DNA of 15,851 nt, taken from NCBI GenBank assembly GCA_009845505.1, contig VXZL01000633.1:1-15851 (forward strand), given 5' to 3'. Position numbers and translations under genes: made by a program. Source of the stretch: Candidatus Poribacteria bacterium (lineage in GTDB: Bacteria > Poribacteria > WGA-4E > WGA-3G). Under the pieces are notes generated by a model. It saw only the letters and a list, made by a program, of their open reading frames with translations. It had not been told where the DNA came from and did not search any database. Shown here piece after piece: positions 7,024 to 13,769 of this stretch; positions within the stretch are counted from its first letter, which is position 1, and every line of letters begins with the position of its first letter.

Positions 7024-8319
7024 TTACTCCGCTGTGAGTGCACCGGCAGGTAATTCGTCTGCTTCAAGAATTGCCCGACGCGTAATCCGCCAGAACGGAC
7101 TTTCAGTGCCAACAGCTTGCCATTCGCCCGTAAAAATCTTGACAACATAATCTTTTTCGGCATCATCCAGGTCATCGGGAAAGATTTCGTTGGGGCTCCA
7201 GTTCGTGTATGTGACAGGTTCGCCGCTATCCCATTGCCACTCTCCCTCTGTTTCAACATCACTTAGCCCAATCCAAAAGGGTGCCGGGTCAAAAAGTCCC
7301 TCAAGCCACCGCTGTTCCATTTCGTCGTTAATAGAGACAAGATAGGCATTTTCTGCAGTTGCCAAGGCTTTTGCTTCCTCAGGTCCCTCAACATAAACCT
7401 CTTTGTAGGCGTGTCCATTTTCAGGGTTGACGACCCACACTCCTCTCCGGTCGAATGCCGGAGGTGTAGACGTTTCTACATCTTCCGCCACGGGCGCAAT
7501 GGGCGCACTATCAAACATCAACAGGAGATCTTCCCGTCGTTCCCCAGCATTCAGCACAAACTGCTCCGACGTGACAGAAAGGTCTTGATATGCGACTGTA
7601 ACGGTATACAGACCACCTCCACTAACATACTCCGTGAAGGTTCCATCGGCATCTGTCTGTGTCCCTCCACCTGAAGACCCACCGCCGCTGCCATCCAAAT
7701 CCTCTTGCCTCATACTTATGCGAATGCGCGCATCCGCGAGCGGAGAGCCGTCGTTGAAAACGAGCCGTCCCCGAATCCGCATACGCGGACGCACTTTAAC
7801 CTCAACGTTTTGGATGTGCACCCCGGGAGTGATAGTAAAGGTGATGCCACCAAACGCATACGGTGCATCCTGATGGTAAGTTACTTCCCCTATTTTGATG
7901 GAGAGGATCTCATCTTCAGGTTCAACGTAAAATTGTTTCTCAGTATCTATATCAAACGGTAATATTAATTGAACTTGGCCAGGGGTAATGCCCCTGAAAG
8001 AAAAAGCCCCATCCTCGTCCGTCTCTGTTTCTAACGGTTGTATCCACTCCGCCTCATCCGTATAATCATCAAACATGACATGTTGAATCGCTAACGAGAG
8101 TCCTGCAATTGACTCCCCCTCTAATCCCACAACGCGACCCGAAAACCCCACCGTGCCGTCTTGTGTCCTGTCGTGTGACACTGCAGAGAGGACAGGTTGT
8201 CGAAGATCACTACAGCCTGAAAAAAGACAGACTGCAATAACGAAGAAAAGCACTATGCCGATAAATGGATTTATTAATTGCGCATCCACAAGCCTTTGTA
8301 TAAAATCTGAACGCTTCAT
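7024..8319 (-). CDS. Lipoprotein with two CarboxypepD_reg-like domains and a C-type lectin-like domain (paralog C)
   Basis: This 431-residue exported protein has a hydrophobic segment at 18-35 and a lipobox-like FSGC with Cys36, suggesting a membrane-anchored lipoprotein. Two carboxypeptidase-regulatory-like beta domains follow: one at about 57-120 (SGRVVGLEG... and a TDEDGAFSFRGI turn), the second at about 176-268 (RIRGRLVFNDG, then TDADGTF), with a Gly/Ser insert at 210-219. After a Pro-rich linker comes a C-type lectin-like domain (about 295-418) with HAYK, AYLVSINDEMEQ, WIGL (349-352) and WQWDSGEP (361-368). No Cys lies outside the signal region, so the domain lacks the animal disulfides. 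The late WND-like motif is degraded to GEWQAV. The SD AGGAG overlaps the TAG stop of the preceding gene, predicting translational coupling. It is the last gene of a three-paralog operon. Ligand unknown. Confidence 0.8.
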   Translation of the reverse strand: MKRSDFIQRLVDAQLINPFIGIVLFFVIAVCLFSGCSDLRQPVLSAVSHDRTQDGTVGFSGRVVGLEGESIAGLSLAIQHVMFDDYTDEAEWIQPLETETDEDGAFSFRGITPGQVQLILPFDIDTEKQFYVEPEDEILSIKIGEVTYHQDAPYAFGGITFTITPGVHIQNVEVKVRPRMRIRGRLVFNDGSPLADARIRISMRQEDLDGSGGGSSGGGTQTDADGTFTEYVSGGGLYTVTVAYQDLSVTSEQFVLNAGERREDLLLMFDSAPIAPVAEDVETSTPPAFDRRGVWVVNPENGHAYKEVYVEGPEEAKALATAENAYLVSINDEMEQRWLEGLFDPAPFWIGLSDVETEGEWQWDSGEPVTYTNWSPNEIFPDDLDDAEKDYVVKIFTGEWQAVGTESPFWRITRRAILEADELPAGALTAE

Positions 8320-8331
8320 CGTAAATATCTC

Positions 8332-9651
8332 CTATTTTTGGTCCTTAATTCCTTTTTCAAGAAGTGCCATTTCTGTCATGTGGAGGATAACACTGCCCGG
8401 ATTAACGGCATACCACTTGCCATCAAAGAAGGTCATAACAGCATAATCCCTTCCACCAACATCTGAGGCTTCGGAAAAGAAGTCGTCAGGGACCCAGTTT
8501 TCATAAGCGACAGGTTCACCGTTATCCCACTGCCACTGTCCCGCTGTTTCGGTATTACTGAGACCAATCCAATAGAATTTATGCCCAAAAACCGCTTCCA
8601 ACCACGCCTGTTCCTCGGCATCGTTAATCGTGACGAGATGTGCCTTTTCATCGGCAGCTCGGGCAACCGCGGCGTCGCGCGTTTCGCAGCTAACCCTTTT
8701 ATAGGCATGACCATTGGTAGGATTTACTATCCACATCCCGTCTGATTCCTGCTCGGATGCCAGTTCAGACCCGTCAACTGCTGTTGTACGCGGCGGTTCA
8801 GGCAAAATCGGTTCGCTATCAAAGGTCAAGGTGAGCCCCTCAAAACGCTCTTCGGGTTCAAGACGAACAGCCTCAGCCTCTGCAGACAGAGTCCGATATG
8901 CCACAGAAAACGTATAGAAGGCAGCGTCATCTTTTTCGTCCAGATAATAGATAAAATAGCCTTCAGCATCCGTTCGCGGATCCCCACCCGACTGCCGACT
9001 GCCAGTTTCATTCACATCGTAAGAACGGAAGTGAAGACGAACACGCGCATTAGAAAGCGGGGTACCATCTTTAAAAAGAATACGTCCCCGAATCCGCATT
9101 CGTGGATGCACCGTAACTATGACATTATCAATATGTGTTCCGGGTTTGACACCAAACGCGATTGGGCTGAAATCATCGCGTGCGTAGAAGGTAATGTCTT
9201 GGATACGGAGGGATAGGACTTCAAGATCGGGTTCAAAATCGTCTGGTTCCATTCCGAAAGCATTAGCGTCTTGTGTATGTGGATCACTCTTTAATATCTT
9301 CTCAAAGTTCCTTGGAAGCAGGTTATCTATATTGTCCGGAAGCGCACCGAAATGCAATGGTCCTTGCGGAATGTCCGTAATCGAAAACCGCCCCTCAGCA
9401 TCTGTGCGAGCACGGCGTAACTGAGAATACTCATAAGGTAAAAAGACTCGATCCAGGTGTCCATCATCAAGTCTACTGGGAGCGACATATATTGATAAGC
9501 CAGCGACTGGATTTCCATCCAAATCAACAACGCGACCACTCAAAGTTCCTGTCTCCTCCTGAGCGGGACCGCGTAAAGTAAAACCGATGAAAAGGGCAAT
9601 GACTGCTGCCAGTAACACCAAATGCCGCTTTTTGAATGCTGAACGTTTCAT
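8332..9651 (-). CDS. Exported CarboxypepD_reg-like/C-type lectin-like protein (paralog B)
   Basis: I start this gene at the ATG ending at 9651 (439 residues), with GGAG 7 bases upstream; a TTG six codons earlier overlaps that SD and was rejected. The N-terminus is basic (MKRSAFKKRH) then hydrophobic (11-25), with no lipobox; cleavage near PAQ (29-31) or retention as an anchor are both possible. Beta domain 1 is at about 35-105 (LSGRVVDLDGNPVAG, TDAEGRFSITD), domain 2 at about 185-278 (RIRGRILFKDG, TDAEGYF). The lectin-like domain covers about 306-433, with HAYK, LVTINDAEEQAWLE, WIGL (361-364) and WQWDNGEP (373-380). Cys322 is the only Cys, so no internal disulfide is possible. It is the middle gene of the operon, 31 bp after paralog A and 12 bp before paralog C. 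It probably acts outside the cytoplasm in binding or adhesion; this is inferred from domains only. Confidence 0.8.
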   Translation of the reverse strand: MKRSAFKKRHLVLLAAVIALFIGFTLRGPAQEETGTLSGRVVDLDGNPVAGLSIYVAPSRLDDGHLDRVFLPYEYSQLRRARTDAEGRFSITDIPQGPLHFGALPDNIDNLLPRNFEKILKSDPHTQDANAFGMEPDDFEPDLEVLSLRIQDITFYARDDFSPIAFGVKPGTHIDNVIVTVHPRMRIRGRILFKDGTPLSNARVRLHFRSYDVNETGSRQSGGDPRTDAEGYFIYYLDEKDDAAFYTFSVAYRTLSAEAEAVRLEPEERFEGLTLTFDSEPILPEPPRTTAVDGSELASEQESDGMWIVNPTNGHAYKRVSCETRDAAVARAADEKAHLVTINDAEEQAWLEAVFGHKFYWIGLSNTETAGQWQWDNGEPVAYENWVPDDFFSEASDVGGRDYAVMTFFDGKWYAVNPGSVILHMTEMALLEKGIKDQK

Positions 9652-9682
9652 AATTTGTCTCCTTTTCAACGAAACATAAGGT

Positions 9683-10915
9683 TTACTGCTCTACCGGCGG
9701 TTCTTCCTTTTCAATGATAGCCGTCGTAATAAAACCCCACCGCCTGTTTCTCGGATTAACGTCTTCCCATTTTCCTGAGGGACCCATAATAACGTAATCC
9801 TCATCTCCATCGCCGGTGTCATGAGGTTCCTGCACACGCCAGTTGGTGTAAGTAAGCGGCTCGCCGTTGTCCCACTGCCATTGCCCTTCTTTCGCGATGT
9901 CGTTGAGTCCGATCCAACTCGGTTGGCCTCCAAAAACAGCCTGCAACCAATTCTGTTCGGATTCATCGTTAATTGCGACAAGGTACGCGCCTTCAGCGGC
10001 GGCTTGGGCTTGTGCGGATTCCCAACGCTCACGCTTAATCATTTTATACGCGTGCCAGTTCTCTGGTCTGATGACCCAAACATCGAATGCACTGGATCCA
10101 CCAACGGAAGCAGAAGCGGATGCGCTGAAGGAGTTCCTGCGCTGCGTAGGGAAAGGTGTAGCTGCCGGACTGTCAAATGTAAAAATCATGTCGTGCGTCG
10201 GATCCCCAGACTTAAGGATAATGGGATTCGCCTTCACAGTTTGTCCGGCGTATGTTACGGACAACATGTAAAAAGTCGGCTCCTCTATCCCGCTATCCAC
10301 ATAATACTTAAAGTAGCCTTGGGCATCCGTATGAAAACTCGAAGACTGAGAAGACTCACTGTGCAGACTTACCGTTCGCAAGCGAAATTTGATTCTCTCA
10401 TCGGCGATCGGTGTCCCATTTGCGCGCTGCACCTTACCTCGGATATGCGGATATTGTACGGTAATTTCAACGTTTCCAATGTCGTCCCCTTGCTCTACAG
10501 CAAACACAATCCCACGTTTCCATGTCCCACTCGCATAGAAAAACAGCCCTTCAATCTGAGCCTTTAGAAGCTGAACATCTACCTCACTGGATGGCAATAG
10601 CGTCAATAGCATAGGACCAGCAATAACATCAGTGATAATGAAATGCCCTTCTGAATCGGTTTCTGTTTGGAATGTCGGTGGATCTATCGGCGAACCGTGT
10701 TGATCCTCATACACTGGAAACCAGGCACCGTTGCCATCAAAAACAGAGACAAGCCCTATTGTGAGTCCCTCAATCGGATTTCCCGCCTCATCAACGACGC
10801 GTCCAGAGAAAGTTGTTAGGGCGCGATCCTGTCCATCGCTCTTCAAGGGAGCTACGAGCAAAAGCACAACACTTCCGATAAACAGTACGAGGAACATGAA
10901 GTCAAAGCGGTTCAT
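9683..10915 (-). CDS. Exported CarboxypepD_reg-like/C-type lectin-like protein (paralog A)
   Basis: This is the first gene of the three-paralog operon, 410 residues, with a strong SD (AAGGAGG) 8 bases before its ATG. The N-terminus MNRFDF is followed by a hydrophobic segment (7-24) and no lipobox. Beta domain 1 is at about 36-108 (FSGRVVDEAGNPIEG, TDSEGHFIITD) and domain 2 at about 155-248 (HIRGKVQRANG, TDAQGYFKYY). A Ser/Ala-rich linker (SFSASASASVGGSS, 262-275) leads to the lectin-like domain (about 279-402) with HAYK, AYLVAINDESEQNWL, WIGL (334-337), WQWDNGEP (346-353) and a preserved WEDVN (383-387). That last motif corresponds to the calcium-binding WND element and is lost in paralogs B and C. 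There is no Cys at all. It is flanked divergently by the DgoD-like gene. Function beyond extracytoplasmic binding cannot be stated. Confidence 0.8.
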   Translation of the reverse strand: MNRFDFMFLVLFIGSVVLLLVAPLKSDGQDRALTTFSGRVVDEAGNPIEGLTIGLVSVFDGNGAWFPVYEDQHGSPIDPPTFQTETDSEGHFIITDVIAGPMLLTLLPSSEVDVQLLKAQIEGLFFYASGTWKRGIVFAVEQGDDIGNVEITVQYPHIRGKVQRANGTPIADERIKFRLRTVSLHSESSQSSSFHTDAQGYFKYYVDSGIEEPTFYMLSVTYAGQTVKANPIILKSGDPTHDMIFTFDSPAATPFPTQRRNSFSASASASVGGSSAFDVWVIRPENWHAYKMIKRERWESAQAQAAAEGAYLVAINDESEQNWLQAVFGGQPSWIGLNDIAKEGQWQWDNGEPLTYTNWRVQEPHDTGDGDEDYVIMGPSGKWEDVNPRNRRWGFITTAIIEKEEPPVEQ

Positions 10916-10972
10916 TAGTAACGCCTCCTTTTGTGAAGTTCAAAGATTTTTTCAAAAAGGATAAACTACAAC

Positions 10973-11002
10973 TATATATTGTCCTCAAACGAAAAAAGTT
11001 AA
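10973..11002 (-). promoter_or_regulatory. Candidate promoter of the lectin-like operon
   Basis: On the minus strand, TTAACT (11002-10997) and TATATA (10978-10973) are separated by 18 bp; each matches consensus at 4 of 6 bases. It would start transcription about 50 bases before paralog A, leaving room for its SD. The region is AT-rich, so a chance match is quite possible. Confidence 0.3.
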
Positions 11003-11069
11003 CAGTAAGATTACAAGTTTTCTCGAAAAGAATCAACATAAATAACGCTAATACATCCCATATTAATCC

Positions 11070-11098
11070 TTGAAAAAATTCGGGGGAAATGGTAACAT
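11070..11098 (+). promoter_or_regulatory. Candidate promoter of the DgoD-like gene
   Basis: TTGAAA (11070-11075, 5 of 6) and TAACAT (11093-11098, 4 of 6) have a 17-bp spacer and a TGG extended -10. Transcription would begin near 11105, giving a leader of about 50 bases that contains the GAGGA Shine-Dalgarno at 11145-11149. Confidence 0.45.
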
Positions 11099-11155
11099 GG
11101 CACCAAAATAGATAAAACAATCCGTTTCAAGTCCATATCAATTTGAGGAATCTCA

Positions 11156-12259
11156 ATGAAGATTACAAAATTAGAGACGTTTCTGGTGCAACCGCGCTGG
11201 CTCTTTCTTAAAATCCACACGGACGAGGGATTGGTCGGACTCGGCGAACCGATTCTGGAAGGACGCGCGAAAACCTGTGCACAAGCCGTTGACGAACTCG
11301 CCCCCTATCTCATCGGTCAGGATCCGAGACGCGTCGTACATCACTGGCAAGCGATGTATCGTCATGCATTCTATCGCGGGGGTCCCATTTTGACAAGTGC
11401 ACTAAGCGGTGTGGAGCAGGCACTCTGGGACCTCGCAGGAAAGTCGCTCGGCGTTCCCGTCTATCAACTCTTCGGTGGACCAACCCGCGACCGCATCAGG
11501 CTCTACAAAGGCGGCGGCGATCCAGAAGGGATCAAAGAATGGATTGACAAAGGATTCACCGCTTTCAAAACAGGTCCTGCAGGCGGCAGACCGGCACGTA
11601 TCATCGAAAACAAAGCCTTTATCGACAGAGCCGTAGATCACTTCGCTGCGCTCCGTGAAGCTGCTGGCACAGAAGTTGACCTCGCCATAGACTTCCACGG
11701 AGCAATCAGTCCGCAAACCGCAAAAGTTCTGATTAAAGCGTTAGAACCCTACCAACCGATGTTCATTGAAGAGCCAATTCAGTGCCAAAACGTGGACACC
11801 CTCGCTGAAATAGCAAGGAGTACCCACATTCCGATTGCGACGGGTGAGCGCGTGTTCACAAAATGGGGATTCCGTGAAATCTTAGAGAAACAGGCAGCAT
11901 CTATCCTTCAGCCCGATCTCTGCCACGCCGGTGGTATCAATGAAGTGCGTATCATCGCAGGCATGGCAGAAGCCTATTACGGCGGCATCGCGCCACACAA
12001 CCCGTTGGGTCCCATCTCCTTAGCGGCGTGTATCCAGTTAGATGCCTCTATACCGAATTTCCTGATGCAAGAACACACCACCCTTGGTGAAGGCTACCTT
12101 AAAAATCCCTTTGTCTTCAAAGACGGCTTCGTTGAACTCCCAACCGGTCCCGGCCTCGGTATAGAACTCGACGAAGATGCCCTTGAAGACAAAATCGACC
12201 ACGACTGGCAGAACCCTGTGACTTACCACCCCGATGACGGTTCCGTTGTGGATTGGTAA
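11156..12259 (+). CDS. dgoD: DgoD-like galactonate dehydratase (enolase superfamily)
   Basis: This 367-residue enzyme belongs to the mandelate racemase/muconate lactonizing group and closely resembles E. coli D-galactonate dehydratase along its whole length, as judged from memory. DgoD removes water from D-galactonate to give 2-keto-3-deoxygalactonate. The N-terminal capping domain (1-125) contains WLFLKIHTDEGLVGLGEP and FYRGGPIL (72-79). Metal ligands are Asp179 (DFHG), Glu205 (FIEEP) and Glu231 (GER). His181 and His281 (APHNPLGP) correspond to the catalytic histidines of DgoD. The C-terminus ends DGSVVDW, similar to the DNSVAEW of DgoD. The SD GAGGA lies 6 bases before the ATG. Two TIM-barrel isomerase-like genes lie downstream beyond an IS insertion, implying sugar-acid catabolism. 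Exact substrate is uncertain because enolase-superfamily members vary. Confidence 0.8.
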   Translation: MKITKLETFLVQPRWLFLKIHTDEGLVGLGEPILEGRAKTCAQAVDELAPYLIGQDPRRVVHHWQAMYRHAFYRGGPILTSALSGVEQALWDLAGKSLGVPVYQLFGGPTRDRIRLYKGGGDPEGIKEWIDKGFTAFKTGPAGGRPARIIENKAFIDRAVDHFAALREAAGTEVDLAIDFHGAISPQTAKVLIKALEPYQPMFIEEPIQCQNVDTLAEIARSTHIPIATGERVFTKWGFREILEKQAASILQPDLCHAGGINEVRIIAGMAEAYYGGIAPHNPLGPISLAACIQLDASIPNFLMQEHTTLGEGYLKNPFVFKDGFVELPTGPGLGIELDEDALEDKIDHDWQNPVTYHPDDGSVVDW

Positions 12260-12322
12260 GGCATAGCGATCGGCTATCAGCCGTCAGTTAAAGAGGTTTC
12301 TGATGCACATCAAGTCTCTCCC

Positions 12323-12357
12323 TAACTGATAACTAATAACTGAAAACTGAAAACTAT
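12323..12357. repeat. Heptamer tandem repeat, TAACTGA-like, five units
   Basis: Five consecutive 7-bp units read TAACTGA, TAACTAA, TAACTGA, AAACTGA and AAACTAT. They lie in the gap after the DgoD-like gene. Related pieces appear after the M50B gene (TAACTGACTGCTGA, from 787) and before the 1231 gene (ACTGATAATTGATAG), so the motif recurs in intergenic DNA here. The same gap also holds a perfect 5-bp hairpin, CGGCT-ATC-AGCCG (12271-12283), with no T-run. Confidence 0.7.
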
Positions 12358-12380
12358 TATGAACGGACTCACTTAACAAT

Positions 12381-12401
12381 CCCAAAGTTTTAACTTTAGG
12401 G
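12381..12401. repeat. Small hairpin; alternative left end of the IS
   Basis: CCCAAAG pairs with CTTT-A-GGG around the loop TTTTAA. It follows TTAAC (12373-12377) and its ACTTTAG segment is shared with the right-end hairpin of the IS at 13726-13745. It is either the true left-end hairpin of the element or an unrelated attenuator after the DgoD-like gene. I favour a left boundary at 12480 instead. Confidence 0.35.
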
Positions 12402-12440
12402 TCCGTCCCGCGTGTCTCGTCCGTTTGCATTAAAAAACAT

Positions 12441-12470
12441 TCGACAAAAAGGTGTATTTTATGGTATAAT
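12441..12470 (+). promoter_or_regulatory. Near-consensus promoter reading into tnpB
   Basis: TCGACA (12441-12446, 5 of 6) and a perfect TATAAT (12465-12470) have an 18-bp spacer and a TGG extended -10. Transcription should start near 12477, at the TTAC that probably marks the left edge of the insertion, giving tnpB a leader of about 96 bases. If the IS begins at 12480, this promoter is host DNA and originally served the isomerase-like gene now at 13761. Confidence 0.6.
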
Positions 12471-12475
12471 GAGTA

Positions 12476-12563
12476 TTACCAGTTGGCAGACATACACAGC
12501 GTCACTGCTTAGTGACGTGTCTGCCTACCCACTGTGTAGGGGTTAAAGACTGGTAACTGGTAA
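12476..12563 (+). promoter_or_regulatory. Structured tnpB leader or IS left end, three-way junction
   Basis: A perfect 9-bp helix closes the structure: TTACCAGTT (12476-12484) with AACTGGTAA (12555-12563). Inside, GGCAGACA (12485-12492) pairs perfectly with TGTCTGCC (12518-12525); stacked on it, CGTCACT (12500-12506) pairs with AGTGACG (12511-12517) around a GCTT loop, leaving a 7-base bulge on one side. A second small arm is CCTAC (12524-12528) with GTAGG (12536-12540). The closing 3' strand is duplicated: ACTGGTAA occurs at 12549-12556 and 12556-12563, so two registers are possible. It ends 9 bases before the tnpB ATG, where an SD would lie. Confidence 0.55.
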
Positions 12564-13753
12564 ATATTCAAAATGGCACACAAAGCACACAAGATCGCCT
12601 TGTGTCCAACTGATGCACAGGTTGCGTGGTTTCAACAACAATGTGGTTATGCACGGTTTGCCTTCAACTCGGCTTTGGCAGATTTCAAGGCGGGTTTATC
12701 AGAAGGCGTGTTCCATTCCTTCATAAACCTCAATAATCGTTGGAATCAACGTAAAAAAGCGTTGGACTGGGCAGGCGAACAAGACCAACGCGCAGCTCTG
12801 CACGGTGTAAAAAACCTATCCGATGCTGTGACGCGCTGGCGAAAAAAGCAAAATCGTTTTCCGAAGTTCAAGAAACGTGGAAGCCGTCAATCGTATACCG
12901 TCGAAGGATACCAGTGCAAAGTCGAAGGCAAACATATCAAGTTGCCGAAAATCGGCACGGTCAAGATGTTTTCGGAATTACGTTTTGCTGGCAAAATCAA
13001 ACAGGTTACTATCTCAAGGAGCGCACATCGTTGGTTTGTCTCGATCCTTGTTGACACAGGAACACCTAACGTTCCACGGGACACGCGTGGGCTCCCTGTG
13101 ATTGGCATAGATGTAGGTATCAACACACTGGCAACCCTTGATAATGGTAAGCAATACGAAAACCCAAGACCGCTAAAGCGTTACGAGCGAAAGTTGGCAC
13201 GCGAACAACGCAAGTTAAGCCGAAAGGTATTCTTAAGTCAGAACTGGTATAAGCAGAAACGCAAAGTGGAACGCCTGCATTATCGGATTGCTTGTATCCG
13301 AAAAGACGCTCACCACAAGGTAACTACGGATATAGTTCGCAAAGCGTCTGCTATCGGTATAGAAACACTTTCGGTCACGAATCTACTCAAGAACAGAAAA
13401 CTTGCCAAAGCCTTATCCGATAGTGCGTTAGGTGGTTTCCTTGAGAAACTTAAGACGAAAGCCGAAGGGCTTGGCATACCGATTGTTCAAGCACCGCAGT
13501 TTTTCGCAAGTTCCAAGATGTGCAGCAGTTGTGGACACAAGAAAGACGATCTGACGCTTTCAGACAGAAACTATCAGTGTAACCACTGCGGAACGTCTAT
13601 AGATAGAGACCAAAATGCAGCAATCAACCTAAAACAGGTCGCGGTGGGATACACCGAGACGTAAAACGCTTGTGGAGTTTCTATAAGACCTCCACAACGG
13701 AGGCACGAAATGACGAAGCAAGAAGCCCACGACTTTAGACGTGGGAGTATCAC
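12480..13753 (+). mobile_element. IS200/IS605-family, IS1341-type element carrying only tnpB
   Basis: The element carries a complete tnpB and no tnpA transposase, so it would need a TnpA in trans to move. The right end is marked by a typical hairpin, CCCACG-loop-CGTGGG (13726-13745) with ACTTTAG in the loop, followed by AGTATCAC; I place the end at 13753. A second hairpin, TTGTGGAG with CTCCACAA (13670-13697), lies inside. The left end is less certain: I prefer the junction after TTAC (12476-12479), a known target tetranucleotide of this family, directly before the left hairpin. An alternative is after TTAAC at 12377. There are no terminal inverted repeats or target duplications, as expected. 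It lies 7 bases before the isomerase-like ATG at 13761. Confidence 0.7.
12573..13664 (+). CDS. tnpB: TnpB, RNA-guided nuclease of an IS200/IS605-type element
   Basis: TnpB is the compact RuvC nuclease ancestral to Cas12; with an omega RNA from the element's right end it cuts DNA next to a target-adjacent motif and helps the element persist. At 363 residues it is slightly below ISDra2 TnpB (about 400). The N-terminal wedge/recognition region (1-170) contains the early motif CGYARFAFNSAL (24-35). RuvC-I is VIGIDVGINTLA with Asp180, RuvC-II is IGIETLSVTNLL with Glu264, and RuvC-III is SIDRDQNAAINLK with Asp344/Asp346. The zinc ribbon has Cys317, Cys320, Cys336 and Cys339. All catalytic and metal residues are present, so the protein looks active. 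The ATG has no SD; the upstream leader is highly structured. Confidence 0.92.
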   Translation: MAHKAHKIALCPTDAQVAWFQQQCGYARFAFNSALADFKAGLSEGVFHSFINLNNRWNQRKKALDWAGEQDQRAALHGVKNLSDAVTRWRKKQNRFPKFKKRGSRQSYTVEGYQCKVEGKHIKLPKIGTVKMFSELRFAGKIKQVTISRSAHRWFVSILVDTGTPNVPRDTRGLPVIGIDVGINTLATLDNGKQYENPRPLKRYERKLAREQRKLSRKVFLSQNWYKQKRKVERLHYRIACIRKDAHHKVTTDIVRKASAIGIETLSVTNLLKNRKLAKALSDSALGGFLEKLKTKAEGLGIPIVQAPQFFASSKMCSSCGHKKDDLTLSDRNYQCNHCGTSIDRDQNAAINLKQVAVGYTET

Positions 13754-13769
13754 GTTTATCATGTTCACA
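13600..13769 (+). ncRNA. Predicted omega RNA with guide
   Basis: In characterised TnpB systems the omega RNA covers the end of tnpB and the right end of the element, and the guide is the flanking DNA just beyond it. Here the scaffold contains the hairpins at 13670-13697 and 13726-13745. The guide would be about 16 bases from 13754, starting GTTTATCATGTTC, which includes the start codon of the isomerase-like gene. The 5' end is a guess; the 3' end assumes the element stops at 13753. Confidence 0.5.

Noticed and set aside
9652..9669. TTG start for paralog B
   Set aside because: The extension encodes the SD of the internal ATG and does not improve the signal sequence.
9821..10567. 248-residue plus-strand open frame
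   Set aside because: It is antisense to the well-supported paralog A gene, has no SD and shows no coherent domain.
7024..10915. C-type lectin-like proteins as targets of a diversity-generating retroelement
   Set aside because: No reverse transcriptase or template repeat is in the window, and the three domains differ throughout rather than at adenine-derived positions in a C-terminal patch.
12378..13753. Left boundary of the IS at 12378
   Set aside because: Possible because of the hairpin at 12381-12401, but TTAC at 12476-12479 is a known family target, sits directly before a stronger hairpin, and restores a promoter-gene junction; kept as the alternative.
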